Origin: Leptospira kobayashii
GTDB lineage: Bacteria; Spirochaetota; Leptospiria; Leptospirales; Leptospiraceae
Direction: 5' to 3'
DNA: 64,000 nucleotides
Assembly (NCBI RefSeq): GCF_003114835.2
Contig: NZ_AP025029.1
Span: 1-64,000, forward strand
Of the stretch, positions 1-8,963 are shown one piece after another. The translations under genes and the position numbers were made by a program. Under the pieces are notes generated by a model, which did no database searches, was not told where the DNA came from, and was given only the letters and a program-made list of their open reading frames with translations. Position 1 is the stretch's first letter; each line of letters begins with the position of its first letter.

Positions 1-207
1 ATGTGGTTGAAATTAGGAGAATCCGAAGTCATTAATCTCGATTTTATCGCTTCCATCAAGAAAAACAGTGGGCAGCCCACTATAGAAATTATTTACCAAG
101 ATCTAAATAATGTCAAATCCCTTCCCTTTCCTGGCACAGAAGAACGTGATCGGGCCTTTAAAGCCATTCTGGAAAATCTTTCTAGAATGAAATTGTTCTT
201 TGAGTGA
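1..207 (+). CDS. small conserved hypothetical protein (68 aa)
   Basis: I do not recognise a named family. The 68-residue product is soluble, with no signal peptide or membrane segment. Its alternating hydrophobic pattern (EVINLDFIASI, TIEIIYQDL) suggests a small beta-rich fold followed by a C-terminal helix. The ATG is the first base of the window, so an upstream start cannot be excluded, although the sequence reads as a complete small protein. The next gene begins 6 nt after its stop, which suggests co-transcription. Function unknown. Confidence 0.7.
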   Translation: MWLKLGESEVINLDFIASIKKNSGQPTIEIIYQDLNNVKSLPFPGTEERDRAFKAILENLSRMKLFFE

Positions 208-213
208 ACCTAC

Positions 214-999
214 ATGGAATACGAAGCACTTAATCCCAATTTATATGCACATGTTCTGGATGATCTGGAACTAATTACATCTCACAAACCATTTCATATT
301 CTATTTTATGGATCCAGAGAAAGAGGTGATTTCAACGAATCCTCCGATCTCAATTTCTACCTATTAGCTCACTCGACCGATCAAATGAAGGCAAGTTTTG
401 TAGACAGTGTAAGCAAAACATTGAACCGGCTTGAAGTAGTAGCACCTGTTAATATGATTGCCGGAGATGCGGATTCTCTGCGTCACAGATTTAAAATTCA
501 CGAACCAGGATCTATCCAGTTATTGGAAAATGCATCCGTATTCTATGGAGAAGGAATTTGGGATTCTCTCCAATCGGAATGGAAAAGATACAAAGATAAA
601 TCCATCCCCAAAAAAGAATTAAGCAGTTATCTCGAAAAAAGGATCCGCTTTTTCAAACAACAAGTTTCGCGCAACGTGAAAGAAGAAGTTTCTCAATTGG
701 AGAGAATTTGCACACTTACATTGCATGTGTGGGCCATCAAAAATATTGATGATCTATCCGTTTCGGAGCTTTTGATGATGGACATTCCCAGTCAGATCCA
801 TTCTCTCTTTACAAACTTATACAAATTCGAGTTAGACGATACTATTCTCGAACTTCTGAATCTCCAACAAAGATTACAAACGTTAAAAAGAGAACTTCGT
901 TGGAAAAAAGAGATCAGCCGGGAAGAAATTTACGAACTGAAGTATAAACTCATCTCCCTCAGAAAAGATGAAGAGTTTTTACTGAACCTTTGGGCTTAA
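214..999 (+). CDS. nucleotidyltransferase-fold protein with helical, HEPN-like C-terminal half
   Basis: Residues 33-50 carry a minimal nucleotidyltransferase signature (GSRERG, then SDLNFYLL), the pattern of MNT or kanamycin-nucleotidyltransferase-like domains. The expected second metal-binding Asp of the DxD pair is Asn here (D45-L46-N47), so catalysis may be weakened or lost. From about residue 115 the protein is helical and contains R164 and H171 (R-x6-H), a spacing allowed in HEPN ribonuclease domains. This could therefore be an MNT and a HEPN-like domain in one chain, but the HEPN assignment rests on one short motif. It follows the 68-aa gene by 6 nt and is convergent with msrAB. The substrate is unknown. 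Confidence 0.65.
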   Translation: MEYEALNPNLYAHVLDDLELITSHKPFHILFYGSRERGDFNESSDLNFYLLAHSTDQMKASFVDSVSKTLNRLEVVAPVNMIAGDADSLRHRFKIHEPGSIQLLENASVFYGEGIWDSLQSEWKRYKDKSIPKKELSSYLEKRIRFFKQQVSRNVKEEVSQLERICTLTLHVWAIKNIDDLSVSELLMMDIPSQIHSLFTNLYKFELDDTILELLNLQQRLQTLKRELRWKKEISREEIYELKYKLISLRKDEEFLLNLWA

Positions 1000-1043
1000 A
1001 TTGACGTTTAGCTCTTAATTCAGGTCCTAGCCGACTTTCTTTC

Positions 1044-2159
1044 TTAATTGGCTTTTGATCCGGATGATTCAAATGAATTACTGAATTGTTTCCGAAATTC
1101 AGGATAGCCCGACTTTTCCAAATCCTCTTTCGGAATAAATCTCAGAGAAGCAGAATTGATACAATAACGAAGCCCTGTGGGCTTCGGCCCGTCATCAAAC
1201 ACATGACCCAAATGAGAATCACCATACTTGCTTCTCACTTCGGAACGAACCATTCCATAAGAAGAATCCGTTTTCATTACCACATGTTCGGCCACCAAAG
1301 GCCTACTGAAACTAGGCCAGCCGGTTCCTGACTCGAATTTATCTACAGAACTAAACAACGGTTCACCGGTAACACGATCCACATAGATTCCGTCTTTATG
1401 ATTGTCCCAGTATTCATTCTCAAAAGGTGGTTCGGTTCCGCTTTCTTGGGTCACTTCAAACTGTAGGCTAGAAAGTTTTTTCCGAATTTCATCAAGAGAT
1501 GGTTTCAAAAAACGAACCGCCTTTTCCTTCCCCCAAACAGAATCGATAAATTGATCTCTCCCCGATCCGGAACGATAACTCTTGTATTGCAACGGATCTT
1601 TTTTGTAAAAATCCTGATGATACCCTTCTGCAGGATAAAATTCATCGAAACCAATTATTTCCGTTACAATTTTTTTCTTAAACAATTTACGCTTTGTTAG
1701 GTCAGCAACCGATTTTTCCGCCAACCTTTTCTGATCCGCATTATGATAAAAAATTCCTGTCTTGTATTGGCTTCCCCGATCTACGAATTGGCCGTCCGGG
1801 TCAGTTGGATCAATATTTTTCCAAAAAACTTCCAAAAGAGTTTCGTATGAAATTTGTTTCGGATCGTAGGTGATTTGAATCGCTTCCCTATGACCAGTGT
1901 ATCCGCTGGAAACTTCCTCATAACTAGGATCTTTTTCCTTCCCGCCTGTATAACCTGATATTACGCTGTCTACCCCCGGCAAAGTCTCGAAAGGAGGCTC
2001 CATACACCAAAAGCATCCTCCTGCAAATGTTGCTTTCTCCGTTTTAGGCCCTGCGATGATCCCACAGGAGGTGAAATAGCCGATCAAAAGAAATAAAAAG
2101 ATCCTCAATTTTGAAGGAAATAAGCCTAATGGGTTCATACTGAAGCTTAGACAGCCCAT
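1044..2159 (-). CDS. msrAB: peptide methionine sulfoxide reductase MsrA-MsrB fusion, probable lipoprotein
   Basis: A two-domain enzyme that reduces both S- and R-methionine sulfoxide in oxidised proteins. MsrA starts near residue 42 with the catalytic GCFWC motif (Cys49) and runs through [13 protein letters not shown] and similar motifs. MsrB follows, with SGTGWPSF and the catalytic [11 protein letters not shown]. The CxxC zinc pairs found in many MsrB proteins are absent, since the [15 protein letters not shown] region has no cysteines. The N-terminus has a hydrophobic stretch ending in YFTSCG, a plausible spirochaetal lipobox, so the enzyme is probably exported and lipid-anchored. The ATG at 2159 has AAGGG 5 nt upstream. 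It is divergent from the DEAD-box gene across only 62 bp. Confidence 0.93.
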   Translation of the reverse strand: MGCLSFSMNPLGLFPSKLRIFLFLLIGYFTSCGIIAGPKTEKATFAGGCFWCMEPPFETLPGVDSVISGYTGGKEKDPSYEEVSSGYTGHREAIQITYDPKQISYETLLEVFWKNIDPTDPDGQFVDRGSQYKTGIFYHNADQKRLAEKSVADLTKRKLFKKKIVTEIIGFDEFYPAEGYHQDFYKKDPLQYKSYRSGSGRDQFIDSVWGKEKAVRFLKPSLDEIRKKLSSLQFEVTQESGTEPPFENEYWDNHKDGIYVDRVTGEPLFSSVDKFESGTGWPSFSRPLVAEHVVMKTDSSYGMVRSEVRSKYGDSHLGHVFDDGPKPTGLRYCINSASLRFIPKEDLEKSGYPEFRKQFSNSFESSGSKAN

Positions 2160-2221
2160 TCGCCCTTTTTCCCATTTTTACCTTTCTTTTTAAAGGCGTT
2201 TTTTTATCGTATCCTATTTTC

Positions 2222-3754
2222 ATGACAACGAATCAAACCGAGCCCGGTAACGACTTCCAATCCTTTGGATTTCGCCCAGAGCTCCTTTCGGGGATTGAAG
2301 AAGCTGGTTTCCAGACGCCAAGCCCCATACAACGGCAGGCCATGCCTCTCGTTCTCGAAGGAAAAGACCTGATAGCACAGGCACAAACAGGAACCGGTAA
2401 AACCGCAGCTTATGGACTTCCATGCTTAAATCGCATAGATGTGAAAAGCGGTATGCAAGTTCTCGTTTTAACACCAACAAGAGAACTTGCCCTCCAAGTA
2501 TCAGACGAGCTTTACCGCTTAGGTAAAAACGTCGGGATCAAAACCACTACTATCTATGGTGGTGCATCTTATTCCAAACAAATCTCCCAAGTCACCAAAG
2601 GTGCACAAGTTGCCGTGGCAACTCCTGGTAGATTATTGGATCTACTCAAGGGCAAAGAGTTAAAAAATTTCAAACCTAATATGGTCATCCTAGATGAAGC
2701 GGATGAAATGTTGGATATGGGATTTTTGGAAGACATCGAATCCATTTTCGGATTCCTTCCTGCAGAAAGACAAACTCTCCTGTTTTCGGCAACGATGCCA
2801 GATGCTATCAAAAAATTAGCAGGACGTTACCTCAACCAACCCGCGCATGTAAAAATTGCAGCGACCGAAAAATCTTCGAAAAACATCGAACAGGTGTATT
2901 ACATCATCGATGAACAAGAAAGAGACAACGCAGTAGTTCGTATTTTAGATTACGAAAACACGTATAAGGCGATCATTTTTACGAAAACTAAAAAAGAAGC
3001 CGACGATCTGAAAGCGAATCTTGGATTCAAAGGGTATCCTGTGGAAGCACTCCATGGTGACTTGAGCCAAAAACAACGGGAGTTGGTTTTGAAAAGTCTT
3101 CATGACGGCAGAATCAGAATCCTTGTAGCGACCGATGTTGCAGCACGCGGACTAGATGTAAAAGATCTATCTCTCGTAATCAACTTCCATCTTCCTTTCG
3201 ATAGCGAAAGTTATACGCATAGAATCGGAAGAACAGGACGTGCAGGAAAAACCGGTAAAGCCATCACTCTGGTAACCACAAGAGAATCAAGAGCACTTCA
3301 TAGGCTGAAAGGCACCTCCGGAACAGGACTTACGATTGCCGCTCTTCCTACCAAAAAGGAAGTCCAAGCAAAAAGAAGTGAAGATTTCATCACTAAGCTT
3401 TTGGAAACGGAAATCAACGAAGAAGCGGAAGCTCTTTTCGCAAAACTTTCCGAATCCCAAGACTCGAAAGAAGTCTCTCTGAAAATCCTTTCTCAAATCC
3501 TTGATAAAGTAAAAATTTCAGGGCCTGAAAAAATCGGTAAACACCCTTCCGAGTGGAATGAGTCCGCTCCTTCCGGCGGTGGTGGTGCAAAACGAAGAGG
3601 AGGGACCGGAGGGGGAAGCCGAGGTGGCAGATCCAACAGTTCCGGTGGTTCTTCATACGGTGGAAGAAGCGGTGGCGGATCGTCCAGATCAACTCCTGCT
3701 TCTAAATCCGGTGGGGATCGCGGAGGAAAACCTCAGCGTTTTCGAAATAAGTAG
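2222..3754 (+). CDS. DEAD-box ATP-dependent RNA helicase with Gly/Arg/Ser-rich tail
   Basis: An RNA helicase that remodels RNA duplexes, for example in ribosome assembly, mRNA decay or cold adaptation. The ordered motifs are visible: Q motif (TPSPIQ), motif I AQTGTGKT, PTREL, TPGR, DEAD within VILDEADEML, SAT within LFSATMP, and the C-terminal RecA-like lobe with ARGLD and HRIGRTGRAG. From about residue 455 the tail is low-complexity Gly/Arg/Ser (for example GGGSRGGRSNSSGG), typical of nonspecific RNA-binding extensions. The overall type is RhlE/CsdA-like, but I cannot fix the subfamily. Its last 22 nt overlap the 3' end of the convergent methyltransferase gene. Confidence 0.93.
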   Translation: MTTNQTEPGNDFQSFGFRPELLSGIEEAGFQTPSPIQRQAMPLVLEGKDLIAQAQTGTGKTAAYGLPCLNRIDVKSGMQVLVLTPTRELALQVSDELYRLGKNVGIKTTTIYGGASYSKQISQVTKGAQVAVATPGRLLDLLKGKELKNFKPNMVILDEADEMLDMGFLEDIESIFGFLPAERQTLLFSATMPDAIKKLAGRYLNQPAHVKIAATEKSSKNIEQVYYIIDEQERDNAVVRILDYENTYKAIIFTKTKKEADDLKANLGFKGYPVEALHGDLSQKQRELVLKSLHDGRIRILVATDVAARGLDVKDLSLVINFHLPFDSESYTHRIGRTGRAGKTGKAITLVTTRESRALHRLKGTSGTGLTIAALPTKKEVQAKRSEDFITKLLETEINEEAEALFAKLSESQDSKEVSLKILSQILDKVKISGPEKIGKHPSEWNESAPSGGGGAKRRGGTGGGSRGGRSNSSGGSSYGGRSGGGSSRSTPASKSGGDRGGKPQRFRNK

Positions 3755-5574
3755 TGGCTAACCAGCCACTCTTCTCCATTTCGATAAGCCCATAGTTCGG
3801 CACAGGCGAGAAAGAATACTTTCCAATAAACAAACCATTTGGTTTTGTTCTTCTCGCCGTATGTGTTCCCCAGTATCTTAATCACTTTCTCTTTATTCTT
3901 CAATAGATTCTCATACCAAGCTTCGCTTGTCTTAGCGTAATTGCTTCCGTTCACTACCCAATGGTTTTCGATTACAAAATCTTTCTGAAAATACAAAAAC
4001 AAATCATCCGAAGGCATCTGCCCGCCGGTGAAAAAATATTTCGCCATCCAATCCGTTTCATCCACCACTTCAAACGGATAAGCAAAAGTCTTATGAGTGA
4101 ATATATGCACAAAGAACTTGCCGTCATTCACAAGAAACTTGGACAATCTTTCGAATAACAGTTCATAGTTTTTCATATGCTCAAGCATTTCTACGGAAAT
4201 GATCCGATCGAATTTTTCCTTTGTCGTAAAAACATTCATATCTTGAGTGAGAATGGTTATATTTTTCAAACCGCTTTCCTTGGCACGGGCTTCAATGAAT
4301 TCCTTCTGGGTTCGGGAATTGGAAACACCCGTTACTTTGCATTTTGGAAATTTTTCAGCTATATAAAGGGAAACAGATCCCCAGCCACAACCCAGATCCA
4401 AAACCTTCATTCCATCCTTTAACTCAGCTCGCTCCATAGTCAAAGCGAGCATCGCCTCTTCCGACTCGGAAAAACTAGTCTCAGCAGTCGGCCAATACCC
4501 CGAAGAATATTTCATACGAGGTCCCATCACATAAGTGAAAAATTCACTAGGCACTTCGTAATGTTGTTCGTTCGCATCACGAGTATGAACCGCAATCGGT
4601 GAATTTTTCAGTTCCTTTACATAATTCAATTTATGTGCCAATTGTTTTTCCGCACCGGCTTTCGTTTCCTGTTTCAATCGCATAGCAAGCAACTGACGGA
4701 TGCGAATTCGGATCAGCCAATCGGGGAATAGATCTTTTTCGAGAAGTGAATTGATATTCAAAAAATTTTCCTTCGGGAACCAAGGGAAAAAAGCATTCGT
4801 AGCTTGTTGGTATTCTCGAAAAACATCTCCCTTGGATAATAAAGAATATTTTTCCGCAAAAGGAACTCCCGATACAAATCGAAGCAAAACAAACATGATC
4901 AGAGGAGAAAATAAAGAGACCAAAGCATAATTCACACCGCTGGAAAGAGGGATGATTCCGATTCCAAGCCAAATCACCCATTCGAAAAAATAATTAGGAT
5001 GACGAGTGTATTTCCAAAGCCCGACATTACATAATTTTCCCTTGTTAGCCGGAATACTAAGAAACGAATGCAATTGTTTGTCTGCCAAACCTTCTCCGGA
5101 TACTCCGATCAAAAACAAAATCCAACCTAAAACAGGGAATAAAAATTCGGAAGGAGAAGACGGATTCCATTCCCATTCGGATGCGATGACAAAAGGGCCG
5201 GAAAGTAGGAGTGCCAGAAATCCTTGGAGTAAAAATACATTGGTAAAAAACTTTCTATGTACATGAACCCCATAATCTTTTCGAAAATCAGAATACCTTT
5301 TGTCTTCCGCATCCCCCGTGCGAATACGGGTCCAGTATAAAAATCCGGAAAGTCGAATCGCCCAAATCCACACAGGAATCAGGATCGCAAGTTTAGCATA
5401 AACATTCCCGCTTCCCAAAGCGGCAAACACGGAACCGATCCCGGCGATCACCAGTCCCCAACCCACATCTATGACTGCATAATTGTTCCGGGACTTACCC
5501 CAAAACCACATCAAAGTCATGAAGAAAAAAGTAAATAAAACGGCCGTTATATATGAGTTCACAAAAGGATTCAA
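3733..5574 (-). CDS. DUF1295 membrane domain fused to cyclopropane-fatty-acid-synthase-type methyltransferase
   Basis: The N-terminal ~260 residues are polytopic, with DUF1295/steroid-5-alpha-reductase-like features (VIDVGWG near 35 and RHPNYFFEWVIW near 191). Residues ~290-613 form a SAM-dependent methyltransferase of the CFA synthase or coclaurine N-methyltransferase type. Motif I is VLDLGCGWGS at 391-400, followed by VTGVSNS and FDRIISVEMLEH. In other bacteria these domains are usually separate neighbouring genes acting on unsaturated acyl chains, so a membrane-bound lipid-modifying enzyme is a fair inference. The start is TTG, supported by AGAGG 6 nt upstream. It lies 34 bp downstream of the SDR gene in the same direction, so the two probably form one operon. 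Confidence 0.85.
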   Translation of the reverse strand: MNPFVNSYITAVLFTFFFMTLMWFWGKSRNNYAVIDVGWGLVIAGIGSVFAALGSGNVYAKLAILIPVWIWAIRLSGFLYWTRIRTGDAEDKRYSDFRKDYGVHVHRKFFTNVFLLQGFLALLLSGPFVIASEWEWNPSSPSEFLFPVLGWILFLIGVSGEGLADKQLHSFLSIPANKGKLCNVGLWKYTRHPNYFFEWVIWLGIGIIPLSSGVNYALVSLFSPLIMFVLLRFVSGVPFAEKYSLLSKGDVFREYQQATNAFFPWFPKENFLNINSLLEKDLFPDWLIRIRIRQLLAMRLKQETKAGAEKQLAHKLNYVKELKNSPIAVHTRDANEQHYEVPSEFFTYVMGPRMKYSSGYWPTAETSFSESEEAMLALTMERAELKDGMKVLDLGCGWGSVSLYIAEKFPKCKVTGVSNSRTQKEFIEARAKESGLKNITILTQDMNVFTTKEKFDRIISVEMLEHMKNYELLFERLSKFLVNDGKFFVHIFTHKTFAYPFEVVDETDWMAKYFFTGGQMPSDDLFLYFQKDFVIENHWVVNGSNYAKTSEAWYENLLKNKEKVIKILGNTYGEKNKTKWFVYWKVFFLACAELWAYRNGEEWLVSHYLFRKR

Positions 5575-5608
5575 TTCAAACCTCTTGTGGACTTAGACGA
5601 GTTCCGGT

Positions 5609-6409
5609 TTAATGAAAGTCGTGATAAAGTTTTTTATATAAAATTTTTTCCAAAATGCCAGGAGCGAGATTTCGCATCCATTTCATAAAAGATCCGGAAA
5701 AATCAAAAGTGACAAGCCTTGCCTCTTTGTCTTTTGCCACTTTCATTAGTAAAAAAGCGACTTCCGTAGGAGTTTTCAATTTAGCCTTTGCCTGCCCTTC
5801 ATCCAATACGTTTCCTTTTACATCCAATCCTGATTTGCGCAGATTGGTTTCCGTATAAGGAACGCATACCAAAGAAGAACGAACCCCTTCTTCCCTTAGT
5901 TCGATCCGCATCGATTCCATTGCTGCATGCAAAGCGGATTTGGAAGAGGAATAAGCCGCTCTACCCGGTACTCCGTACAATGCGGACACGGTTGAAGTAG
6001 TAACTACCACTCCCTTCGTTTTTTTCAATCCTCCCAGAAGACCTTGGATGAGTTGGATGGGACCGAAAAAATTCGTGGCGAATGTTTTGCGATACACATC
6101 CATTGACAATTCATCAAAACGTCCGTGAGCAGTGATTCCTGCATTATTAAAAAGAACATCAACATCGGATGTATGTGATTGCAAAATAGCAAGTGCATCA
6201 GAAATAGAAGATCCGTCTTGTAAATCCAAACCGATCCGAATGACTTCGCAGGCAGCATGTTTTAAAGCCGGGTCTTTGATATCATTTGCCCTTCTGGCAA
6301 GTGCAAAAATTTTACAAGGATAATGACTTAAATTTTCAAGTAGAGCAAGTCCTATCCCGCTCGATGCACCGGTGATCACTACCACCTTATCGTTCCAAAA
6401 ATCTTTCAT
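5609..6409 (-). CDS. short-chain dehydrogenase/reductase (SDR)
   Basis: An NAD(P)-dependent oxidoreductase with a Rossmann fold. It has the cofactor motif VVITGASSGIGLALLE near the N-terminus, NNAG near residue 88, the catalytic Ser in TTSTVSALYG, and YSSSK with the catalytic Tyr and Lys. At 266 aa it has the usual SDR length. I chose the ATG at 6409 because it is preceded by a GAGGGTGGG ribosome-binding stretch; the 26-residue upstream extension has no such support and does not look like SDR sequence. It is followed at 34 bp by the DUF1295-methyltransferase gene, so it may process the same lipid. The substrate is unknown. Confidence 0.9.
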   Translation of the reverse strand: MKDFWNDKVVVITGASSGIGLALLENLSHYPCKIFALARRANDIKDPALKHAACEVIRIGLDLQDGSSISDALAILQSHTSDVDVLFNNAGITAHGRFDELSMDVYRKTFATNFFGPIQLIQGLLGGLKKTKGVVVTTSTVSALYGVPGRAAYSSSKSALHAAMESMRIELREEGVRSSLVCVPYTETNLRKSGLDVKGNVLDEGQAKAKLKTPTEVAFLLMKVAKDKEARLVTFDFSGSFMKWMRNLAPGILEKILYKKLYHDFH

Positions 6410-6496
6410 CCCACCCTCTGATTCAAATAAAACTATCTGGACAAAGACTATCAGTGAATCTAAAATTTGACCAGTGAATTTTTGCAAGGAATCATA

Positions 6497-7528
6497 ATGG
6501 CTATCAGAAACAGAGTTTGGGAAATCGCAAACAGTTTTGGTTTGGAAAATCTTAGGATCAAAGACAGAGTCGTACCTGAAAACATCGGTCCGAACGAAGT
6601 TTTAGTCCGACTAACAGCAACTTCACTCAATTATCGTGATTACCTTATGGCCATCGGACAATACAACCCCAGACAAAAACTCCCTCTTGTTCCTTGTTCG
6701 GACGGAGCCGGGGTTGTGGAATCCGTCGGGAGCAATGTAAAAAAATGGAAAACAGGAGATAGAGTCATTCCTATTTTCGCACAAAGCTGGCAAGACGGAA
6801 CTCCCAATGTGGATAGTCTTCGAAGCACATTAGGTGGACCGAATGACGGTTGTTTAATGGAATACGGAGTATTCGATGCGCAAGGCCTGGTAAGAACTCC
6901 CGATCATCTGACCGATGCGGAAGCGGCAACATTAGGATGCGCAGGCCTTACTGCTTACAATGCAGTCGTTACATTCGGAGGGATCGAGCCTGGAAGTACG
7001 GTTCTTACCCTAGGCACGGGAGGAGTTTCCTTATTTGCACTACAATTTGCAAAGATGTTAGGTGCAAAAGTCATAGTGACATCTTCCAGTGATGAAAAAT
7101 TGGCCCGCGCAAAAAAATTAGGTGCCGACGAAGGAATCAATTATTCCACCCGTTCCAATTGGGAAAGAGATGTCCGTAAGTATACGGATATGAAAGGTGC
7201 CGACCTGATCATTGAAGTGGGAGGGGCGGGAACTTTGCCAAAGTCCATGATGGCAGTCCGTCCTTACGGAACAATCGCACTGATTGGAGTGTTAGCCGGT
7301 GGTGAATCGAATTTATCACTATATCCCATACTGATGCAAGGTGTAAAAGTCCAGGGAGTGATTGTGGGAAGTAAAGCGGATTTTGAAAGGATGAATTCCG
7401 CTATTTCTCAAAACAAGATGAAACCGGTTGTCGATAGATCCTTCGGCTGGGATGAAGTTCCGGATGCTTTTGCCTATTTACGAAGCGGACAACATTTCGG
7501 CAAAGTAGTGATTGAGTGGCAAGGTTAA
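6497..7528 (+). CDS. zinc-type/quinone-oxidoreductase-like alcohol dehydrogenase (MDR family)
   Basis: A medium-chain dehydrogenase/reductase of 343 residues. The N-terminal GroES-like part contains [12 protein letters not shown] and [13 protein letters not shown], and the nucleotide-binding Rossmann part contains [16 protein letters not shown], followed by GADEGINY. The usual catalytic-zinc Cys is absent at the expected place (SLNYRDY), so it resembles the NAD(P)H:quinone-oxidoreductase branch more than zinc alcohol dehydrogenases. The start at 6497 has AAGGA 6 nt upstream; a start at 6467 would add ten residues without support. It is divergent from the SDR gene. A bidirectional terminator follows at 7546-7574. 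Confidence 0.9.
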   Translation: MAIRNRVWEIANSFGLENLRIKDRVVPENIGPNEVLVRLTATSLNYRDYLMAIGQYNPRQKLPLVPCSDGAGVVESVGSNVKKWKTGDRVIPIFAQSWQDGTPNVDSLRSTLGGPNDGCLMEYGVFDAQGLVRTPDHLTDAEAATLGCAGLTAYNAVVTFGGIEPGSTVLTLGTGGVSLFALQFAKMLGAKVIVTSSSDEKLARAKKLGADEGINYSTRSNWERDVRKYTDMKGADLIIEVGGAGTLPKSMMAVRPYGTIALIGVLAGGESNLSLYPILMQGVKVQGVIVGSKADFERMNSAISQNKMKPVVDRSFGWDEVPDAFAYLRSGQHFGKVVIEWQG

Positions 7529-7545
7529 AAAAGAAATGTAAAAAC

Positions 7546-7574
7546 AAAAAAACCCCGAGCGAACCCGGGGTTTT
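7546..7574. terminator. bidirectional rho-independent terminator
   Basis: A-rich DNA, then a CCCCG/CGGGG stem (AAACCCCG and CGGGGTTT arms), then T-rich DNA. It lies between the 3' ends of the MDR dehydrogenase and the convergent small lipoprotein gene and can end both transcripts. Confidence 0.85.
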
Positions 7575-7582
7575 CCGAAACC

Positions 7583-7858
7583 TTACTTTGCAGTAGTGAT
7601 TTCTAAAGCTTCACCAGTTGCATTTCCTGCGAACTCGATTTTAGCTTTGTCTTTTTTGAATTTTTTGTCCAATTTGTCAGGGTTGGACACAGCATATTTT
7701 TTACCTTCTGACTCGATAACGATTCCGCCTTCTTTAAGAACGGAAACAGTTCCTTTGCCGGTAACTGCTACAGGCGCATCTTTTTTAGGGCCTGAGCTAC
7801 ATGCTACAAATGCCGCAAGAGCGGCAATAGAGAGAATAAGTGAAATTGATTTCTTCAT
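7583..7858 (-). CDS. small lipoprotein (91 aa)
   Basis: A complete small exported protein. It has a Lys-Lys start, a hydrophobic core and AAFVACSS, a good lipobox with Cys at about residue 20. The mature part of about 70 residues is Lys-rich and beta-like, with GKGTVSVLKEGGIVIESEGK and KYAVSNPDKLDKKFKKDK. No family is recognised. It is transcribed alone, with more than 100 bp of AT-rich upstream DNA and a terminator at its 3' end. Abundant small lipoproteins of this kind are common in leptospires. Function unknown. Confidence 0.85.
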   Translation of the reverse strand: MKKSISLILSIAALAAFVACSSGPKKDAPVAVTGKGTVSVLKEGGIVIESEGKKYAVSNPDKLDKKFKKDKAKIEFAGNATGEALEITTAK

Positions 7859-8019
7859 TGAGAAAATCTCCTAGATTCCGCTAAGATCACAATTTATTGA
7901 TAATTTCTCCTCTCTTTTTTTAGGACAACAAGAGATTCTTAAATTTATTTTTGAAGATCCGGGCAAATGCTTTGCTAAAAAAACAATTTCTTCACTCATT
8001 TGTGTAGTTGACATAACGT

Positions 8020-8961
8020 CTATTTCTCAGGCAAAAACCCGGTTAATTTCTTGGAAAGGATCTCTGCGTAAACTTTATGCCCTTCTTTTGTGACGTGAAC
8101 TTCGTCATGAAAGAGATTTTGACCTTCCTCTTCCTGTAGTTCGTCCAGCAAATACACCACTTCCAGTTTATTTTCAGAAATCAAATTCCAAATCTTCGGA
8201 TCTTTGGGAGATTTTTTTACAACCTGAGTACGAGTGGGAAGGATAAAAATCTTATGCTTATATCCTTTTGCTTTTAAAAAGGCATCCATGGATTTCAATT
8301 TCAAAACCGACTTCGATAAAACTTTCGTTATATGTTCCTCAGTTGCAATACTTTGCCAAGGAACATAACGTTTGTTATTTTGAGTATAAACGAAATAGTG
8401 GAACAACTCCGCCCAGGCGGAACCAGGCTCTACATTATAATAAGGAAGCCCTTGCAAACGGACAAGCCCTCTGTAAAAATCATCTTCAATGAGCGAAGTG
8501 ATATAATAACCTGCGGGCAAAAATTCCTCTTCCGCAACGAGCGCATGGATGTTCTCCACTCCCCAGGTATTGACAGCTGCGTTTCCGGACAAATAGTCCT
8601 TACGATCTTGAAATACCAGATGACTGAACAATTCTTCGTTGGAGATATAAGATCCTCCATAAGTGACGGAATCCCCTAAAAATAAGATTTTATTTTTTTT
8701 CTCTTTGTCCCAGTCCCCGGTAGAACGTAAGCCCAAATTATTGAATGTAAGTTCCGCTCCCAAAAATCTTTGCAATTTTTGGTTGGGCATGGGACGAAAT
8801 CCGTATATCGGACTATTATCATATAGAACCGGATTTCCCAATCCGAATAATTTACTTAAAGCAAGCTCCACCACCCCGAGAGTAATCAGGGAAATGATTG
8901 CAATGAAGATGGTGATTGTAGTTTTGAGATGACTCTTGAACCAATTTTTTTTTGAATTCAT
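8020..8961 (-). CDS. SGNH/GDSL-like hydrolase with N-terminal membrane anchor
   Basis: After a Lys-rich N-terminus and one hydrophobic segment (residues ~12-33), the protein has an SGNH-hydrolase signature: FLGDSVTYGG (nucleophile Ser block) near residue 93 and DEVHVTKEGHKVY near the C-terminus, with the catalytic Asp/His pair. Such proteins remove or transfer acyl groups on lipids or glycans. Topology suggests the catalytic domain faces the periplasm. The ATG at 8961 was chosen because the next upstream start would run deep into the preceding gene; it lies 2 nt after that gene's stop, indicating an operon. The substrate is unknown. Confidence 0.75.
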   Translation of the reverse strand: MNSKKNWFKSHLKTTITIFIAIISLITLGVVELALSKLFGLGNPVLYDNSPIYGFRPMPNQKLQRFLGAELTFNNLGLRSTGDWDKEKKNKILFLGDSVTYGGSYISNEELFSHLVFQDRKDYLSGNAAVNTWGVENIHALVAEEEFLPAGYYITSLIEDDFYRGLVRLQGLPYYNVEPGSAWAELFHYFVYTQNNKRYVPWQSIATEEHITKVLSKSVLKLKSMDAFLKAKGYKHKIFILPTRTQVVKKSPKDPKIWNLISENKLEVVYLLDELQEEEGQNLFHDEVHVTKEGHKVYAEILSKKLTGFLPEK

Positions 8962-8963
8962 TC

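Noticed and set aside
3558..3761. Frame with Val/Pro/Glu-rich product on the plus strand
   Set aside because: It is a shifted reading of the Gly/Arg/Ser-rich tail of the DEAD-box helicase; repetitive codons keep the other frame open.
5609..6487. Longer SDR start at 6487
   Set aside because: The extra 26 residues are not SDR-like, overlap the start region of the divergent gene and lack a ribosome-binding site; ATG 6409 has GAGGG.
8332..8679. 115-residue plus-strand frame
   Set aside because: Mirror frame of the SGNH hydrolase gene, which has catalytic motifs, a start and a neighbour on the minus strand.
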